A stretch of 64,000 nt of DNA from Puccinia triticina (GCF_026914185.1 NC_070574.1:2914501-2978500); one strand, 5' to 3'. Shown: positions 34,265-46,400, counted from the stretch's first letter. The notes: generated from the sequence alone by a model not told the origin. Translations and numbers: made by a program.

Positions 34265-35040
34265 GAAGAGATGCACATTCACACTCAGACAAGAAGTAGA
34301 CGGGAAGAAACCAACTGAAAATATAAGACACACCTCCTGAAGATCTTCAATTGGAGGCATTGCCCGCCGGTCCGAGCTAGCATCCACAGACTATCGTGTA
34401 AAAATGGTAGGTCAAATTACTTTATTGAAACAGTATAGTAAAGAACTCAATAAAAAGTAATACACTTGTAAAGATATAAGAAACAATGGTTAGATATGTT
34501 TTATGAATGTAAAGATAAAATAACATAAAAGAAATACCTAAAAGAAAGAACCAGAACAAATCTAAAAATCTTGAACAAGGACAACGATCAATGACCGGAA
34601 GCACAAGGAAATATCACAACAAACCAGCCTGAAATAATAGTTAAGAATGATGTCAATACATAAGAACAAATATGGTTATAATAGAATTATGAATCAACTA
34701 CCTGCCCGGAGACTGGATCTAGCTCTTCCTTAAGCTTAGAGTTGTCGATGGTTGAGTTGATCTTCGATTTGTTTGAACAAGTCCGAAGGAGATTGTCTTT
34801 GAGTATTTTTTGGAGTTAATGATAATTGTTGAGCAATAGAATTGGATTGGATGTGTGATGAGGAAGAAGGAGTAAAACGGAAAGGGGAAGAATAAAGTTG
34901 TCGGCGAGTTGAGAGATGAGAGATGAATGTTGATCGTCAGAAGGTTTTGGGAGCGGAGTTCTGATTGATTGTCATGCATTTTTATGCATACCCATATGCA
35001 TAAATTTTAACTCAAAATGCGAGTTTAAAGTTAACATACA
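34265..35040. other. AT-rich stretch without supported gene
   Basis: Only short low-complexity frames are present; no repeat borders are seen. Confidence 0.35.
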
Positions 35041-35175
35041 GTACTGGACGGGGATTTCTTCACCGCGCTTGTCATTGTCTCCTTAACCCAAACGGCCCCC
35101 CACTGGCCCAACTGGTGCGCCCCCGGATCTTGTTGCACATCTGCTCCGCCGACCGGCTTTCACTTGACCGCTGCT

Positions 35176-35350
35176 TGTTAGTATTCATGTATTCTAGCTC
35201 TCAGTTTTTTTTCACCAGTCTAAATTAGAATAGCTTTATATTGTTTTTACCTGTTTTGTAGCATATTGTTTTTACTATTTATAGCCTGAGTTTGTAGATC
35301 CAGAAAGAGAAACTCATTGAGTCTTTCCCTCTTTCATTCATCCATCAACA
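35176..35350. repeat. left LTR
   Basis: 175 bp, nearly identical to 37100-37274. Confidence 0.88.
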
Positions 35351-37099
35351 GATTTACAGTCTCGCTTCTCCGACAGAAGCTATCTTTTAAATAATGGTCC
35401 TTTGTTGGCCGGATATCGTTCTTCTTCATTTTAGCTGAAGGCCCTTCGTTGGCTGCATATCATCCTTCTTAGATATTTCATGGTCCTTTGTCAACCTCAT
35501 ACATTCATCTTCATATTGTAATGGTCCTTCGTTGACCCTCTTACATAGTTCATGGTCCTTTGTTGGTTAACATACTATTTGGTTTACTCTTCGACTCATT
35601 CATGGTGTCATTAGCATTTAGATTACTGTACCAATCTCATTATCAGAACATCCACCATTTCTCATTACGGTCTCTTACATAGTCGACCAAATTTCTTACT
35701 GGCATTATCGGAACATCCAACCGTTATATTGTCTCCGGAACACCCACCAATATCTTCTTTCCACCTCGGTCGTTTGAATTACGAAGGCAATCACATCAGA
35801 CTAGCAACAAGCAGCCCACCACATCCAGCAATGACGGTATATCATATGTATCACCCGTCTTGATCATCTGCCTTGGATTCCTACGGGGTGTACGATCTGC
35901 CTTGAATTCCTACGGGGTGTACGATCAAATCATCTTCATCGCGATCTCTCGACCTCTCAAACCCCTTGTTAGCCGTCCAAATGTGGACTCATTGTTGTCT
36001 TGGATCGGACTTGTTGCCGGAGAATTGGACTCGTCGTTGTTGGATTGGAGTCGATTATTGAACTCTTCATCATCAAAGTGGATCCTCTTTGTTGTAATGG
36101 ACTGTGTCATCTCCTCTTGACCTTGACCCGTTTGGTCCGAGAACTCGTTGTCTTTGGTCCCTGACCATGCCCTCATCAACTCTACTGCATTCAATGTCAA
36201 TCTCTTGGATCGCTCTTGAACATCACCCCCGGTTTCCGTCTTATCGTCTGGGCCGAGCCTCCTACAAACAATTACATTCACTCACTCGCTCACCAATCTG
36301 TACAGGCTCGATCGTTGGAATCTCTCTCTGGTCGTCGTTATAATCCTTTCGTTGTTGGATTCAACCACTATATTGCCGGTACTTCCCATGCTCGCCTGGA
36401 TCATCCTCCAGTCGTGGTACAGCACACCAACCGCCCACTTCTTTTCACATTTGCTTCATTGCCGTTACTGAATCACCCGCGCGTCTTCTTGCCGCCTCTG
36501 AAAGCTCGTCGATCACATTTGAACTCGTCAAGCACTCCTGGTTCCCCTTGATTGGATAGGATTAGACGCAGTTTTTAATTGACTGGCTTCATAGTTACCT
36601 CTCTTTCGTGGTCGGACCATTTCTCTGATCTCGGCACCTGCTTGTTGGTCATTGGAACGGATTCTCCTCGCTGCCACATCAGCTGTGATCAATGATTGAT
36701 GAAATCAACAGTACAGCAACCTTGTTGCCGCTGAACTTCGGAAGCATTCTCGCAGTCGCCGAAGCATCTTTGTCTCTATAGAAGCCTCCCGGTCTCAACT
36801 GATTTTCCCCAGCTCAGCTCAATCTTGCCCGAAAATTGATATCATTTATGTGGACGCAATTCCTGACATGCTAAATTGGATCCCTTTGTTCCCGAAGCAA
36901 CTTGGCTCGGTCTCCTGAATCCATCCACTCAAACTTTCTTCATCAACCCTGTATCACATCATGACCCTCATCTCATCTTGAACTCAACACTATCAGCATT
37001 GCTGACTTTCATGTTATTATTGAAGACAATTATCTACCTCTTCATATCTTAAATTTATATCTATATGTATCTCTTCTAAAAAACAGTTCGCTAGGGGGG

Positions 37100-37274
37100 T
37101 GTTAGTATTCATGTATTCTAGCTCTCAGTTTTTTTTCACCAGTCTAAATTAGAATAGCTTTATATTGTTTTTACCTGTTTTGTAGCATATTGTTTTTACT
37201 ATTTACAGCCTGAGTTTGTAGATCCAGAAAGAGAAACTCATCGAGTCTTTCCCTCTTTCATTCATCCATCAACA
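37100..37274. repeat. right LTR
   Basis: 175 bp, nearly identical to 35176-35350; preceded by a polypurine run. Confidence 0.88.
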
Positions 37275-37450
37275 CTGCTTCCTCTGCGCCGTCGAGCTCG
37301 GCCTGCTCTGGCGTCGTCCCGGCAAGGAAGAGATCAAGAATGCTTACTGGCCCTTTGTCCATGACAAGCGGATTTTCAATCTCATCCGCCTTGACTTGCT
37401 CTCTCAGCAGCCTCACCCGCGCACATCGATGGGACTGTTAAGGATGCAGA

Positions 37451-38100
37451 GGGCGCGCCCGGCTGGATGCTGGCCCCAGTCAAGCCCTGTGACTTTTGGG
37501 GCTCTTGATGAACCACTAACAGGCGCTCATTCCGTCTGTGGTAGATTCCCTTTGACTTTGGCCTCTCAAGGCATGATCACTTTAACTTTGTTCTGATAAA
37601 AAGAATTGGCTGATGTATCCGCTCCGGGAAGCCTCACACTGACATTCAACTGCGTCCAGAGTCTCTCTCCTAGCTGATTCCACATGCATCTTAATCTGCC
37701 TCAGACAAAAAAAAGTTGGTTATAATAGAAATCAGAATTTAAATGATCACCTTTCTTGCCAACACTTGGATTGTATGAATTTCAGATTACAACTGTGTTT
37801 GGTTTGTGTGGAGAAGAAACTATAAATATGATTTTGGCACTCTGAAGAAAGTATATACTGTGTCCCTTATAGAATTAAGGAACAAACAAGAAAAATATAA
37901 TGCATAATAAGATGGAAGAAACATGTTTGAACAATGCAATTGACAAATGTGCTTGAAAGTCAGATAGGTCCATTCACTTTTGAGGCTCCTTTTTTGAACC
38001 AGCTTTCTTGCAGCAAATCTGCAGGTGGGGTATCCAGTTCATCTCATAGAAGAGGTGGGGTTGGGTTGTGGGTTACTGTAGCTGCCTTCTCCCCCTAAAA
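37451..38100. other. spacer without supported gene
   Basis: AT-rich sequence lying between the split coding sequence and the hairpin at 38101. Confidence 0.35.
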
Positions 38101-38133
38101 GTGCAGCGGCGTAGCCGCCTTGGGCTCTAGTTC
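38101..38133 (+). repeat. Helitron-like 3' end candidate
   Basis: A hairpin GCAGCGGCGTAGCCGC is followed about 10 bp later by CTAG-T, the layout of Helitron 3' ends (hairpin, then CTRR, then T). The same hairpin plus CTAGT occurs on the minus strand at 47743-47775. No 5' end or Rep/helicase was found, so this rests on the terminus alone. Confidence 0.35.
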
Positions 38134-38214
38134 TTTTCTAATCAGTGGCAGTTAATCTTATTTCTCCACCATTATTTCTGGCAAAGAACATGCTTCCGGT
38201 ATCTGGTCTCTACT

Positions 38215-40735
38215 TCACTTCTTGATTGTACAATCCATGGATGAATTAAAATGTCGTGCGCTGAAATCCTCCGACGCGGATCGGATTCCAACATCTGCCT
38301 CAATAAATCTCGAACTGCCCGAACAAAAAAAGAATTCGTCATCATCATCAATCGACAGTGCTTTTGAGGTTCAAGATCAGGTCAATTTTTCACCTTCTTT
38401 ATAGCCCCCGCCCGACATACATTTAACGGCCTCGTCTGTAAATGCCGGCTTGAGAACACTCTTCACAAACTGGACTTCGCTAGGCTCGATGTTATACTTG
38501 AGGATTTTACAAATGTCCCTTCTTTCTGTCTCCGCACTCTCAAATTTACCATTATCGAACGGGTGAAAACCACTGGAGCATTGATTTGACCAATGAGTTT
38601 ACTCCGAAGGAATCCTATTAAGGTCATTGGCTCTCTCACCATATCATTGTGTAGACGCATACCCCAAGGGACCACACGTCGGCCTTTTTTCCGTCGTAGC
38701 CTATATTTTAATCATTGGCAGCGCAAAATAAGTGACTACACTTCTTGAAAAATGATATGGCACTTCGCAGACCTTGGGGTCGCGTGTATACCGTCAAGAC
38801 TTCCTTCAGGGGGTAGAGAGAAAAATTGATATCGTTTAGCTTGGCGGATTTGCATTGAGCTGGTATCAAATTTGCGGCGACTTACCGGAGCTGCGTAAGA
38901 CATTGTTCCCTGCATGCTACAAAATGCTTTATCTGCTAAACGGGCGGCTCCAAAGTCTGCGAGTAGCACCCTCGGATAAGGCCCATGATGGGCCAATAGA
39001 ATATTTTCTGGTTTGATATCTAAAAGGAAAGTATCAAATGAACAGACCATCGATCTACCAGTTGACCAGACTACTGAATTCACATACCTCTATGTGAGAT
39101 TTGCTTTTGGTCGTGCATATACTATCGGCAAGAATACAAGCAATTTATCAGGTAAAATGGTCCCATATTGTCAAAACGGAATCATTCTGCGTGCTCACCT
39201 CAAGCGCGACAGTCAGTTGGTAGGAGATGAACTTTGCTTCGTTTTCTTCAAGCCTCTTATTCCGGTTGACATAACCGAATAGATCCCCTCCAGTAACTAG
39301 CTCTAGAAAAATATAACTGTTTAGTTTGAGGGGTCAGTGAATCCTGTTAGATCTATGAAACGAAGCAGGCTAAATCTGAGGTTGAAGTCCTACATGTTCT
39401 CTTCAACTTGTTTAAGACCGAGAATTTTGTTGATATTTGGCTGGTTCATTAATATTTCATGATATCAGTTTCAGACTTTCGATTTTTTGACAACAGTCGG
39501 AGTTTTGTTCCTAAACTCACATGATCCAGGCTAGCGTTTAGCTTAACTTCTTGCTGAACAACCTGCTGGAATTTCTTAGCTTCCCTCGCTGATTGCCTAT
39601 AACCAACCTGGCGTCTAATAATTTTGCAGGCTAACTGGCTGCCTGTTTCTTCGTCGATGGCCAGATGAACTACGCTAAAAAATCCTGACCCTAGCACACG
39701 CTCCGTTATGCGATACTTGCCCACGGTCTGGTTTAGCAAGGTTGGCAGAAGAAGTAATCAATCTTGCTCAAAAACGACTCCTACCAGCGAAGGAAATGAA
39801 ATGGTCGGCTCACAGTGCTGGCGAGTCCTTGACCAGGTGGACAGGAATGAGTGTAAGAGAAAACTGAAGTTCACAGTTTCACGTGAGAATCAAGCATTTC
39901 AGAAAAAGAGCAAGAAGAACTGCAAACCTTGGCCAGCAATTTCGACTTCATCACCATTGTTGAGGATCACTGCTTTCTTACGAACCAATCGTTGATTGTA
40001 ACGAATCCCGTTGGTGGATAGATCCTGGGTATAAACGTCATATTCAAAGATCAGCTAATTTAAATTAAAAATCAACGCGCAACGGAATGTCCTGACTTCA
40101 AGGCAGACTATCCTTTCTCCAGTATCACACTCGATCTTTGTTTTCGCGCAGAATGATGTGGTCAACAGCTTCACTCGTTACTGTTAGAGATCGAAGGCAG
40201 TTTACTGACTGCATATAGTTTACAGTGCCAGTTTGAAACCGTTGGTTTATCGATTGTCAAATCGGCCTGCTGATTTCTACCCAGGCTCCAGGGGTGCTCG
40301 TTGAGTTTTATGATCAAAACTTCAATTGAAAGAAATAGCGTGAGCTGGATTTTTTTCTTGTGTGACCTTGACATCAGGATCAGAAATCCATTCACTTTGG
40401 GTTACCCCAGAGCTATCTGTCGTCAGCAGTCGGCCGGCTTCTTCAGGCTGCGGTGGTGGCGTCGGGCTCATCTTGCTGATACAAGATACAGTAAGCTCCC
40501 GAATACTAGTGAAACTGCCCGGCAATTGACGAGGGTTGAAGGTCCCGGAGGAAACCAACGGAACTACATATTCCGGTCGTTGAGAGCTTTGCGACAAAAA
40601 TTTAGCCGTGGCATGTGTCTGCGAAGGACGATTCAGGATGACACTCGATTCAACGCGATCTTTACTATGTGGAGGGATCAACACCGGTTTTCGTCTTTTG
40701 GGGATTGACTGTAGAGGTTCACCCGGTCGCTGCAT
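38215..40735 (-). CDS. CHK2/Cds1-like checkpoint kinase (FHA + Ser/Thr kinase)
   Basis: Fourteen exons on the minus strand: 40735-40406, 40344-40210, 40168-40097, 40024-39928, 39863-39814, 39727-39521, 39440-39394, 39316-39199, 39121-39088, 39019-38886, 38803-38773, 38700-38640, 38572-38421, 38360-38215; all phases agree and give 537 residues. The N-terminus has three SQ sites (about 38, 48, 51), as in the SQ/TQ clusters phosphorylated by ATM/ATR kinases. An FHA domain follows (about 115-228: LGRN, SNWHC, DLSTNG). The kinase domain has LGSGFFSVV, ACK (K263), SHRDIKPEN (D364), ADFG (D385), GTMSYAAPE and ADVWSLGV. FHA-kinases of this order act in the DNA-damage and replication checkpoint in the nucleus. 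The first intron and the exon-3 acceptor are the least certain junctions. The last exon is acidic and Ser-rich. Confidence 0.9.
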
Positions 40736-40933
40736 GATTGGACCAAGGAGATGGAACGTCTGGCAATCACCAGTGTTTTAAGCTTGAGGTGACTACAGCC
40801 AACTCGTTGGGAACTTTCGATGGTCAATAACAGAATGAGAGCGTAATCATCGGAGCAGCGGAGTTTGGCGAATGGGATGTATGACGTCATGTTTTGGATT
40901 TTTACTAACTAATTCCATGTACCTACCAAGGAA

Positions 40934-41018
40934 GTCTCCATAGCTCAGTGGTTTAGAGCGGCCGCCTGCAGCTCGCTGGCACAGCGGCAGGTCACGTGTT
41001 CAAATCACGTTGGGGACT
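40934..41018 (+). tRNA. tRNA-Cys (GCA) with 11-nt intron
   Basis: The acceptor stem GTCTCCA/TGGGGAC pairs fully, with U73 as expected for Cys. The D-stem is GCTC/GAGC, the anticodon stem GCCGC/GCGGC, and the T-arm ACGTG TTCAAAT CACGT. The anticodon GCA is at 40968-40970, and an intron of 11 nt (40972-40982) sits after position 37. A T5 run at 41022-41026 can end Pol III transcription. Confidence 0.94.
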
Positions 41019-41125
41019 ATCTTTTTCATTGCTCGGCATGAAATACTACATACTGCCCACTAGCAACGTTGAAACTGCTATTTAAGAGCATCCACCACTG
41101 TCTGCCAAATTCAAAGAGGCTCGAA

Positions 41126-41362
41126 TCCAAGCGGCCAAAGGCGAACTGGTGAACGCACTCCCGGATCTCAGGGCTATAGCAACGCCGATCAGATCGCGCT
41201 GGTGGATGCGGTCCAACAAATCTTACCCTTGGGAGCTAATGAGTGGACAAAGGTCCAATCAATATATAACTCGTACGCATCTTCGAACCGACGATCATTA
41301 CGACTAAAGGTTGAATCTTTGAAAACGAAGTTCAGAGGGTTGATAAAATACCTGAAGCGATA
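41126..41362 (+). pseudogene. DUF6818-like / SANT-like transposon-linked protein fragment
   Basis: One frame reads GYSNADQIALVDAVQQIL... followed by WTKVQSIYNSYA, a run of Arg/Leu, and ESLKTKFRGLIKYLKR-stop. The WxxVxxxYN...SLxxKFxxL pattern is that of DUF6818, a domain common in rust transposon-linked prote­ins. There is no start codon or upstream domain; it appears to be a 5'-truncated remnant next to tRNA-Cys. Confidence 0.5.
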
Positions 41363-41628
41363 AAATTTTCTGTTTGTCCTATCTTGTTCTCATGATGCTC
41401 TTGAGTAAATAAGTCTTATTTTGTCCTTGTGAAAGTGCTCACAATGTATGAAAGTGTATGATCAAAAATGATCAAATATGTCAAGGCAAATATGAATAAT
41501 CAATTTCTGATTCATTTGTTTGACTCAAGCACAATTCTTTTTTCAAGTGAGATCTTCAGATGCATCAAAAAGACATGAACAAACAAAAAAAAGTTTGAAA
41601 AAATATAAATATTGGAAGTCATAACCAG

Positions 41629-42999
41629 TCACCGTAGTACAACGGCTAATGTGACATTGTTTTTCAGTATCTTAAAAAGCATTTTATGGAATTCCCTTGA
41701 TACTACATGCAGTTCGTCCCACACCAAGTTGTAAACCGTCTGGGTTTGATTGAGCTTAACCATCCAACAACGGAGCTGGTGCAAACGGCACACTACTTGA
41801 AGGACATCAGCGCGGAACCAATGATCAGATGCCGGTAAAGGGAGCTTCAGTCGTGCAAATGAGCCTTGGAGTGAATTCATTCCCCACTCCGCGGCCTGGC
41901 GAGCTGAAACCACCTGTTTTTTCAGAAGCTTGAGTCGTGCGTACAATTGTGGTGTCGAAGGAAGGCAATCACCTCTTTTTGCTGGAGCCAGTATGCGGCT
42001 TTGGAGCCGTTTGGACTTGCGAGGGAACACCATATCACTCAAGATCTGAAATCCTGTTGGCGTATTGCGGAGGAGCTCGTCATAAAGAGGGCCTGTGATA
42101 GCCGAATCATGCCACAATCCGGGTGCGTTGGGGATAGCGTACATTATGGTTCCATCTGGAGCAAACGCTAGGATGCAACTGCAAAAGTGTGAACATGTCC
42201 ACCCATTGTAGTAATAGTATGCATTCTGAACACTTTGTCCAAAAAAAAAAAAAAAGAAATCAGATCAATAGAGGCCTGAAGCAGAAACTCTCACTTACTC
42301 ATCATTATCAGACACTAGCACCGGCAAGTTCAAGCCATCAACAAATCCAAAACAGCCTTTGAGAAGTGGAAATTTCTTCTCAATAGCTTCTGCAAAAGGC
42401 TGGATGGTATCCAAGGTTGATGGCCAGGTGATCCGTGCATTTTGGAGACTCTTGAGTACCTCAAGCAAAATTTGAATACCACACGAGAGATAACGAGAGC
42501 AGACAGCCGGGGTTAAGGAGAAGATTTGCTGGAGGGTGTACGCCGCCATTGTCAAGCTCAACCAATGCAAAACCAATCCCAGGCACCCAGCAGCATCGAG
42601 CACACACCACCCAACCTGAGGCTAACCGTTTGGATTCACGTCCGCTCTTGGAATTGTTTTTGCAGTCCAGCGGAATGAGAAAGGTCCCAGGATCTAGCAA
42701 AAGGTCCTGACGTCAAGGCCCATTTTTGTTATAAAAGCTCGGTTGTTTTGCCGGGGGTACATCCACGCCCACGCGCTGTCCACGAGTGGGTCCCCCGCTA
42801 GATCACCACGAGTGAGGTATGTCCTTAAGCGTCGCATTGGACCACCCCCGCACCCCAAGGCCATGTAGAGAAGAATGGCTTCCTCTGCTTCCCGGTTTTC
42901 ACAAACCCGTAACTGCTGGAATTGACGCCAAATCAGACATCGTTGGTTCTGTTGATGATATATCAGGAGGGAGTTTTGGTCGGATTTGGAGTTATCCAT
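41629..42999 (-). pseudogene. DDE_4-type transposase (DDE superfamily endonuclease), frameshifted
   Basis: From Met at 42999 (MDNSKSDQN) the minus-strand frame gives an N-terminal part with a helical region and VDSAWAWMYPRQNNRAF, shifts near 42695, and shifts again near 42615 to reach LDAAGCLGLVLHWLS...TLQQIFSLTPAVCSRYL. The catalytic part has the first Asp in FVDGLNLPV, an intron (donor GTAAGT near 42298) joining to QNAYYYNGW, then PGLWHDSAI and the RQAAEWGMNSLQGSFARLKLP block carrying the late Glu. The order is that of the rust DDE_4 transposases. No intron of normal size can repair the two shifts, so this copy looks dead unless they are sequence errors. Confidence 0.78.
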
Positions 43000-43179
43000 C
43001 AAAAATCCAAGTACACGTTGATTGAGTTGTCTCCGGAGTCGAAAAGCCGGAGTTGATCTTATGACGAAGTGATATGGTTGGCCCCTGGTGATGCACCAGC
43101 GGCCCGGGCAGGATACATACATATATGGGGATGTAGAATAAATCTGAGGGGTGCGGGCGACGGGAAAGGAGATCTGGCG

Positions 43180-43424
43180 AGATTTGGAACTCTGGAATCT
43201 GGAGATCCAGATCTGACTCTGGAAGGCCTTCCAGATTGACGGGAAGTCCTCCAATGGAGGACTTCCCGTCAATCTGGAAAGTCAGATCTGAGCCGCCAGA
43301 TTTCAGATTTCGCAGGGAAATCTAGGTCCCCGAAGATCCCCAAAGCAATCCAGAGTCCCAAATTCCAGATTTCCCTGCGAAATCTGAAATTCCAGATTTA
43401 TTCAAAAATGACGGGAAGTCCTCC
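43180..43424. repeat. palindromic AGATTTC-box region
   Basis: Inverted pieces include GACGGGAAGTCCTCCA/TGGAGGACTTCCCGTC around 43238-43274 and CAGATTTCGCAGGGAAATCT motifs at 43295-43325 and 43365-43395. Related boxes (CAGATTTTGCAGGGAAATCT) recur at 46150-46380. They may be the terminal region of the neighbouring transposon. Confidence 0.5.
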
Positions 43425-43738
43425 AATCGCTGATTAATTCAATAAAAAATAGAAAATTCAACATAAAGCCTCCAAATTTTTTTTGTAGGCAACCTAAAGT
43501 GCTGGCCTCTTCAACTTTGAAATCAGATTCAACTGATTCAGCCATCTTCAGCACCATAATACCATTATATCACTTTTGACCAATATGAAGTGATATAATG
43601 GTATTATGGTGCTGAAGATGGCTGGATAAGTTGATTCTGGGCTCACAGTTGAAGAGACCAGCACTGTAGGTTGCCTACAAAAAAAATTTGGAGGCTTTAT
43701 GTTGAATTTTGTATTTTTTATTGAATTAATCAGCGATT
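43425..43738. mobile_element. near-perfect 314-bp foldback element
   Basis: The arms AATCGCTGATTAATTCAATA... and ...TATTGAATTAATCAGCGATT match over about 150 bp with few mismatches; the centre near 43578 is ATATGAAGTGAT. It has no coding capacity. A GGCCCCGTTTGGCACC-type MITE end (inverse of 43760-43780) lies just to the right. Confidence 0.8.
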
Positions 43739-44189
43739 ATATCACCTATAATTATATCGGTGCCAAACGGGGCCTTAATGTTTGGTAAATCTTTAGGGCT
43801 TGCTAGATTTAGGGCCTGTACCATGGGCCTCAATTTTGAAAAATTTCAACTTTTTTTGCCCTATACACAAAAATTGAAAACTAGCAGAGGGTTCAAATGT
43901 TGAAATTCTTCACATTTGGGCTCAAGCCTACACTTTGGCCAGGCTCAGTTTTTGTCCCAAGAAATTTTGAGGCAAATAAATTTTGGAAATTTCAATTTCC
44001 ATGCCTTATGGTACAGGCCCTTAACCATTGCTACAGAGCCTCTGTAATGGAAATTTTAACAAGTCTACCGACTGCCCCCCGCACGCCCATGGGCCATATG
44101 TCTTTTTCATATGTACCCCATACATCCCTCCGGCACCAATCTCGTCATCATCCCAGCTACACCTCCTTGAGGTTGTGCCCCATTTGATG

Positions 44190-44665
44190 ACTTGTGAAGA
44201 CCAGTCATTGATAGAAAGTTCATTGAATCAAAAGACCGCTCTATTGATGGCCGGTCTTTTGACCAGTCGGTCATAGAATTGGGCGTAGAATCAAATGATC
44301 GCTCTATCAATGGCCGGTTGGTCGGTCACATCAAAAGACCAGTTGATCATCAATAGAATGGTCACATTGAAAGACCGGATGGTCATCAATAGAACGGTCA
44401 TAGAATCAAAAGACTGCTCTGTCAATTACCAGTCTTTTGACCGGTTGGTCATCAATAGAACAATTGTAGGATCAAAAGACCGCCCTATTGATGACCGGTC
44501 TTTTGACGGGTTGGTCATCAATAGAACAGTCACATTGAAAGACCCATTGATCATCAATAGAACGGTCATAGAATCAAAAGACCACCTATTGATGACCGGT
44601 CTTTCAATGACCGTTCTATTGATGAAGATTCTTTCATGAAAGACCTGTCCATTGGTCTTTTGATG
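44190..44665. repeat. double-palindrome array D
   Basis: Units combine GACCGGTCTTTTGACCGG with GGTCATCAATAGAACGGTCA blocks and their inverses, in irregular registers of roughly 45-95 bp. Confidence 0.75.
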
Positions 44666-44939
44666 AACCGGAATATGTATGAGATATGTGTGTTGTACAT
44701 ACATGAAGTAGAGTGCTGTGTTTTATGTTTACTACAGAGCAGTCCAGGTCCTGATGGACACGAGGGTGGTGATGGTGTCTTTATCTAAACATGCGCTGCT
44801 TACTAAGCCAATACCTAGCAACAAGGGAGGCTTTTTTCTTTAGCTAAGCAAACGAGCCTCGCGGGACTTGCTGGCTACCTAAAGATTGATCTTATTGAGG
44901 ACTTCTTGCCAATCTGGCTACCCAGATTTTCCCATAAAC

Positions 44940-46165
44940 TTAGCTAATTCCCTTGATCGGAGGCGCGGGAGCGCTGTTGCAAAGCAACCCTCCGAAGGAG
45001 GGACTTACACCCTACTAAAGATATTGGCATTTGGTACCCGGCACCTGTGGGCGGGTACCACTCGCACCAGCCAGACACCCGCCGGGCGGTGCCGGGTGCG
45101 GTGTCCGGTGTCTGTTTTGTCTCCAAAACCGGCGGGTACCCGCCTTATACCCAGGGAGCTAGGGGGCCTCAAGCCGGGGGTTTTGAATTTTCCCCTTCTT
45201 TGCTCACTCATATCCAATCACTGCCCTCCGGGCCCTTCCAATCACCAGCTCACCAGCCCACTCCTTGACCATGGGATCCACCCGCAAGCGACACAAGTCT
45301 TACAAGCCAAGCCAAGCGCCGGCTGGACTGCTGCCGGGCACACCCTGCAGCGCTGGTTGTCCTCTGGCAAGCCGGGTGGTTGCGAGCTGGCGGAGAAGCC
45401 GCCGGTAGCAAGGGAGGTGGGGCATGGTAGAGGGGGAGAGAAGAGGATGAGGATGGCTGGGATGAGACACATTGGCTTCACTGCACACTCCCGGGTACCG
45501 CTGGTACCCCCCTCAAGTACTGCCCACACCCGCTGGCACCCGCCGGGCGTGCCGGGTGTGGTACCTGGTGTTCATCTGAGTCCAAAAAACAGGCGGTACC
45601 CGGGTACCAATTTCAATCTTTACACCCTACCTTGCAAAACAGTAGGCGGCAGATTTCTGTTTTCAGCCTTTTTTGCTTTTCCCTACGTAGAAGCTACGCA
45701 AGGACAGCTGGGGCCAAGTCAACTGCTCCAAGAGGTAGCCAAAAAGCATGGCTCTCTGCTGGTATTTTTCTTTTGTATGTAACACTTGAACTTGATTTTT
45801 TAAAAGAAATGTAAGAGCTGCTAAGTTTTGACAGGCGTCAAAAGTATGGCTTTGAACAATGCCCTCCCAAAACTCATGAACTACTTTTTATTTCATTTGG
45901 GATTCAAGAGAAATTTTGGAGTGATCTGACCTCAGGAAGGTGGCTGGTGCAAGTGCTGATGTAGGCGGACAAAACTGTCTACTCGGAATTTTGATAACCT
46001 ATAGGTGAGTCAAGATATAAAGAGTTGAAAACTTTGAATATTTTCCCCAGCCAAATGGGATTTCTGCTGCCTACTGTTTTGCAAGGTAGGGTGTAAGTCC
46101 CTCCTTTGGAGGGTCACTTTGCAACAGCGCTCCCACGCCTCCGATTGAGGGACTTAGATAAGTTC
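44940..46165. mobile_element. element with about 80-bp inverted ends, containing GGTACC-rich sequence
   Basis: GATCGGAGGCGCGGGAGCGC...GGAGGGACTTACACCCTA (44955-45020) is matched in inverse by 46080-46150. Inside, 45028-45620 holds two clusters of TGGTACCCGG-type palindromes like the subterminal regions of the hAT-like elements. No target duplication was found. Confidence 0.6.
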
Positions 46166-46400
46166 AATTTTCCCAGATTTTGCAGGGAAATCTAGGCAGA
46201 CCTAGGATTTGGGACAATCACACCCAGATTTCCCCGCGAAATCATCAGGAACTCAGATTTTTGCAGATTTTGTGGGGAAATCTGGGCTCAATCTGCCTAG
46301 ATTTCCCTGCAAAATCTGGGGAAATCTGCCTAGATTTCCCTGCAAAATCTGGGAAAATCTGGGTTTCCAGATTGGTGGGAAGTCCTCCGTTGGGTGTGTA
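46166..46400. repeat. array of CAGATTTTGCAGGGAAATCTGG-like units
   Basis: Five to six copies at intervals of about 35-50 bp; each unit is an imperfect palindrome. Confidence 0.65.

Larger units (their letters stand above)
35176..37274. mobile_element. small non-autonomous LTR retrotransposon (TRIM-like), TSD CTGCT
   Basis: Two LTRs of 175 bp (35176-35350 and 37100-37274), both TGTTAG...CAACA, differ at two positions by eye. CTGCT flanks the element (35171-35175 and 37275-37279). A purine run AGGGGGG directly precedes the right LTR. The 1.75-kb interior has no gag or pol frame but repeats the motif ATGGTCCTTTGTTG several times between 35390 and 35570. Total length is 2099 bp. Confidence 0.88.
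35041..37450 (+). pseudogene. unidentified coding sequence split by an LTR element
   Basis: Removing the insertion at 35176-37274 and one copy of its target duplication joins two stretches in the same frame: the left one ends LLHICSADRLSLDRC and the right one starts FLCAVELGLLWRRPGKEEI and goes on KNAYWPFVHDKRIFNLIRLD. The first about 25 residues are hydrophobic. No start, stop or intron can be assigned with confidence and I do not recognise the family. A short related fragment exists at 31324. The interruption makes this copy non-functional. Confidence 0.5.

Noticed and set aside
37290..37600. A separate small gene starting at an internal Met
   Set aside because: The frame joins in phase with the sequence left of the LTR element, so it is the second half of an interrupted coding sequence.
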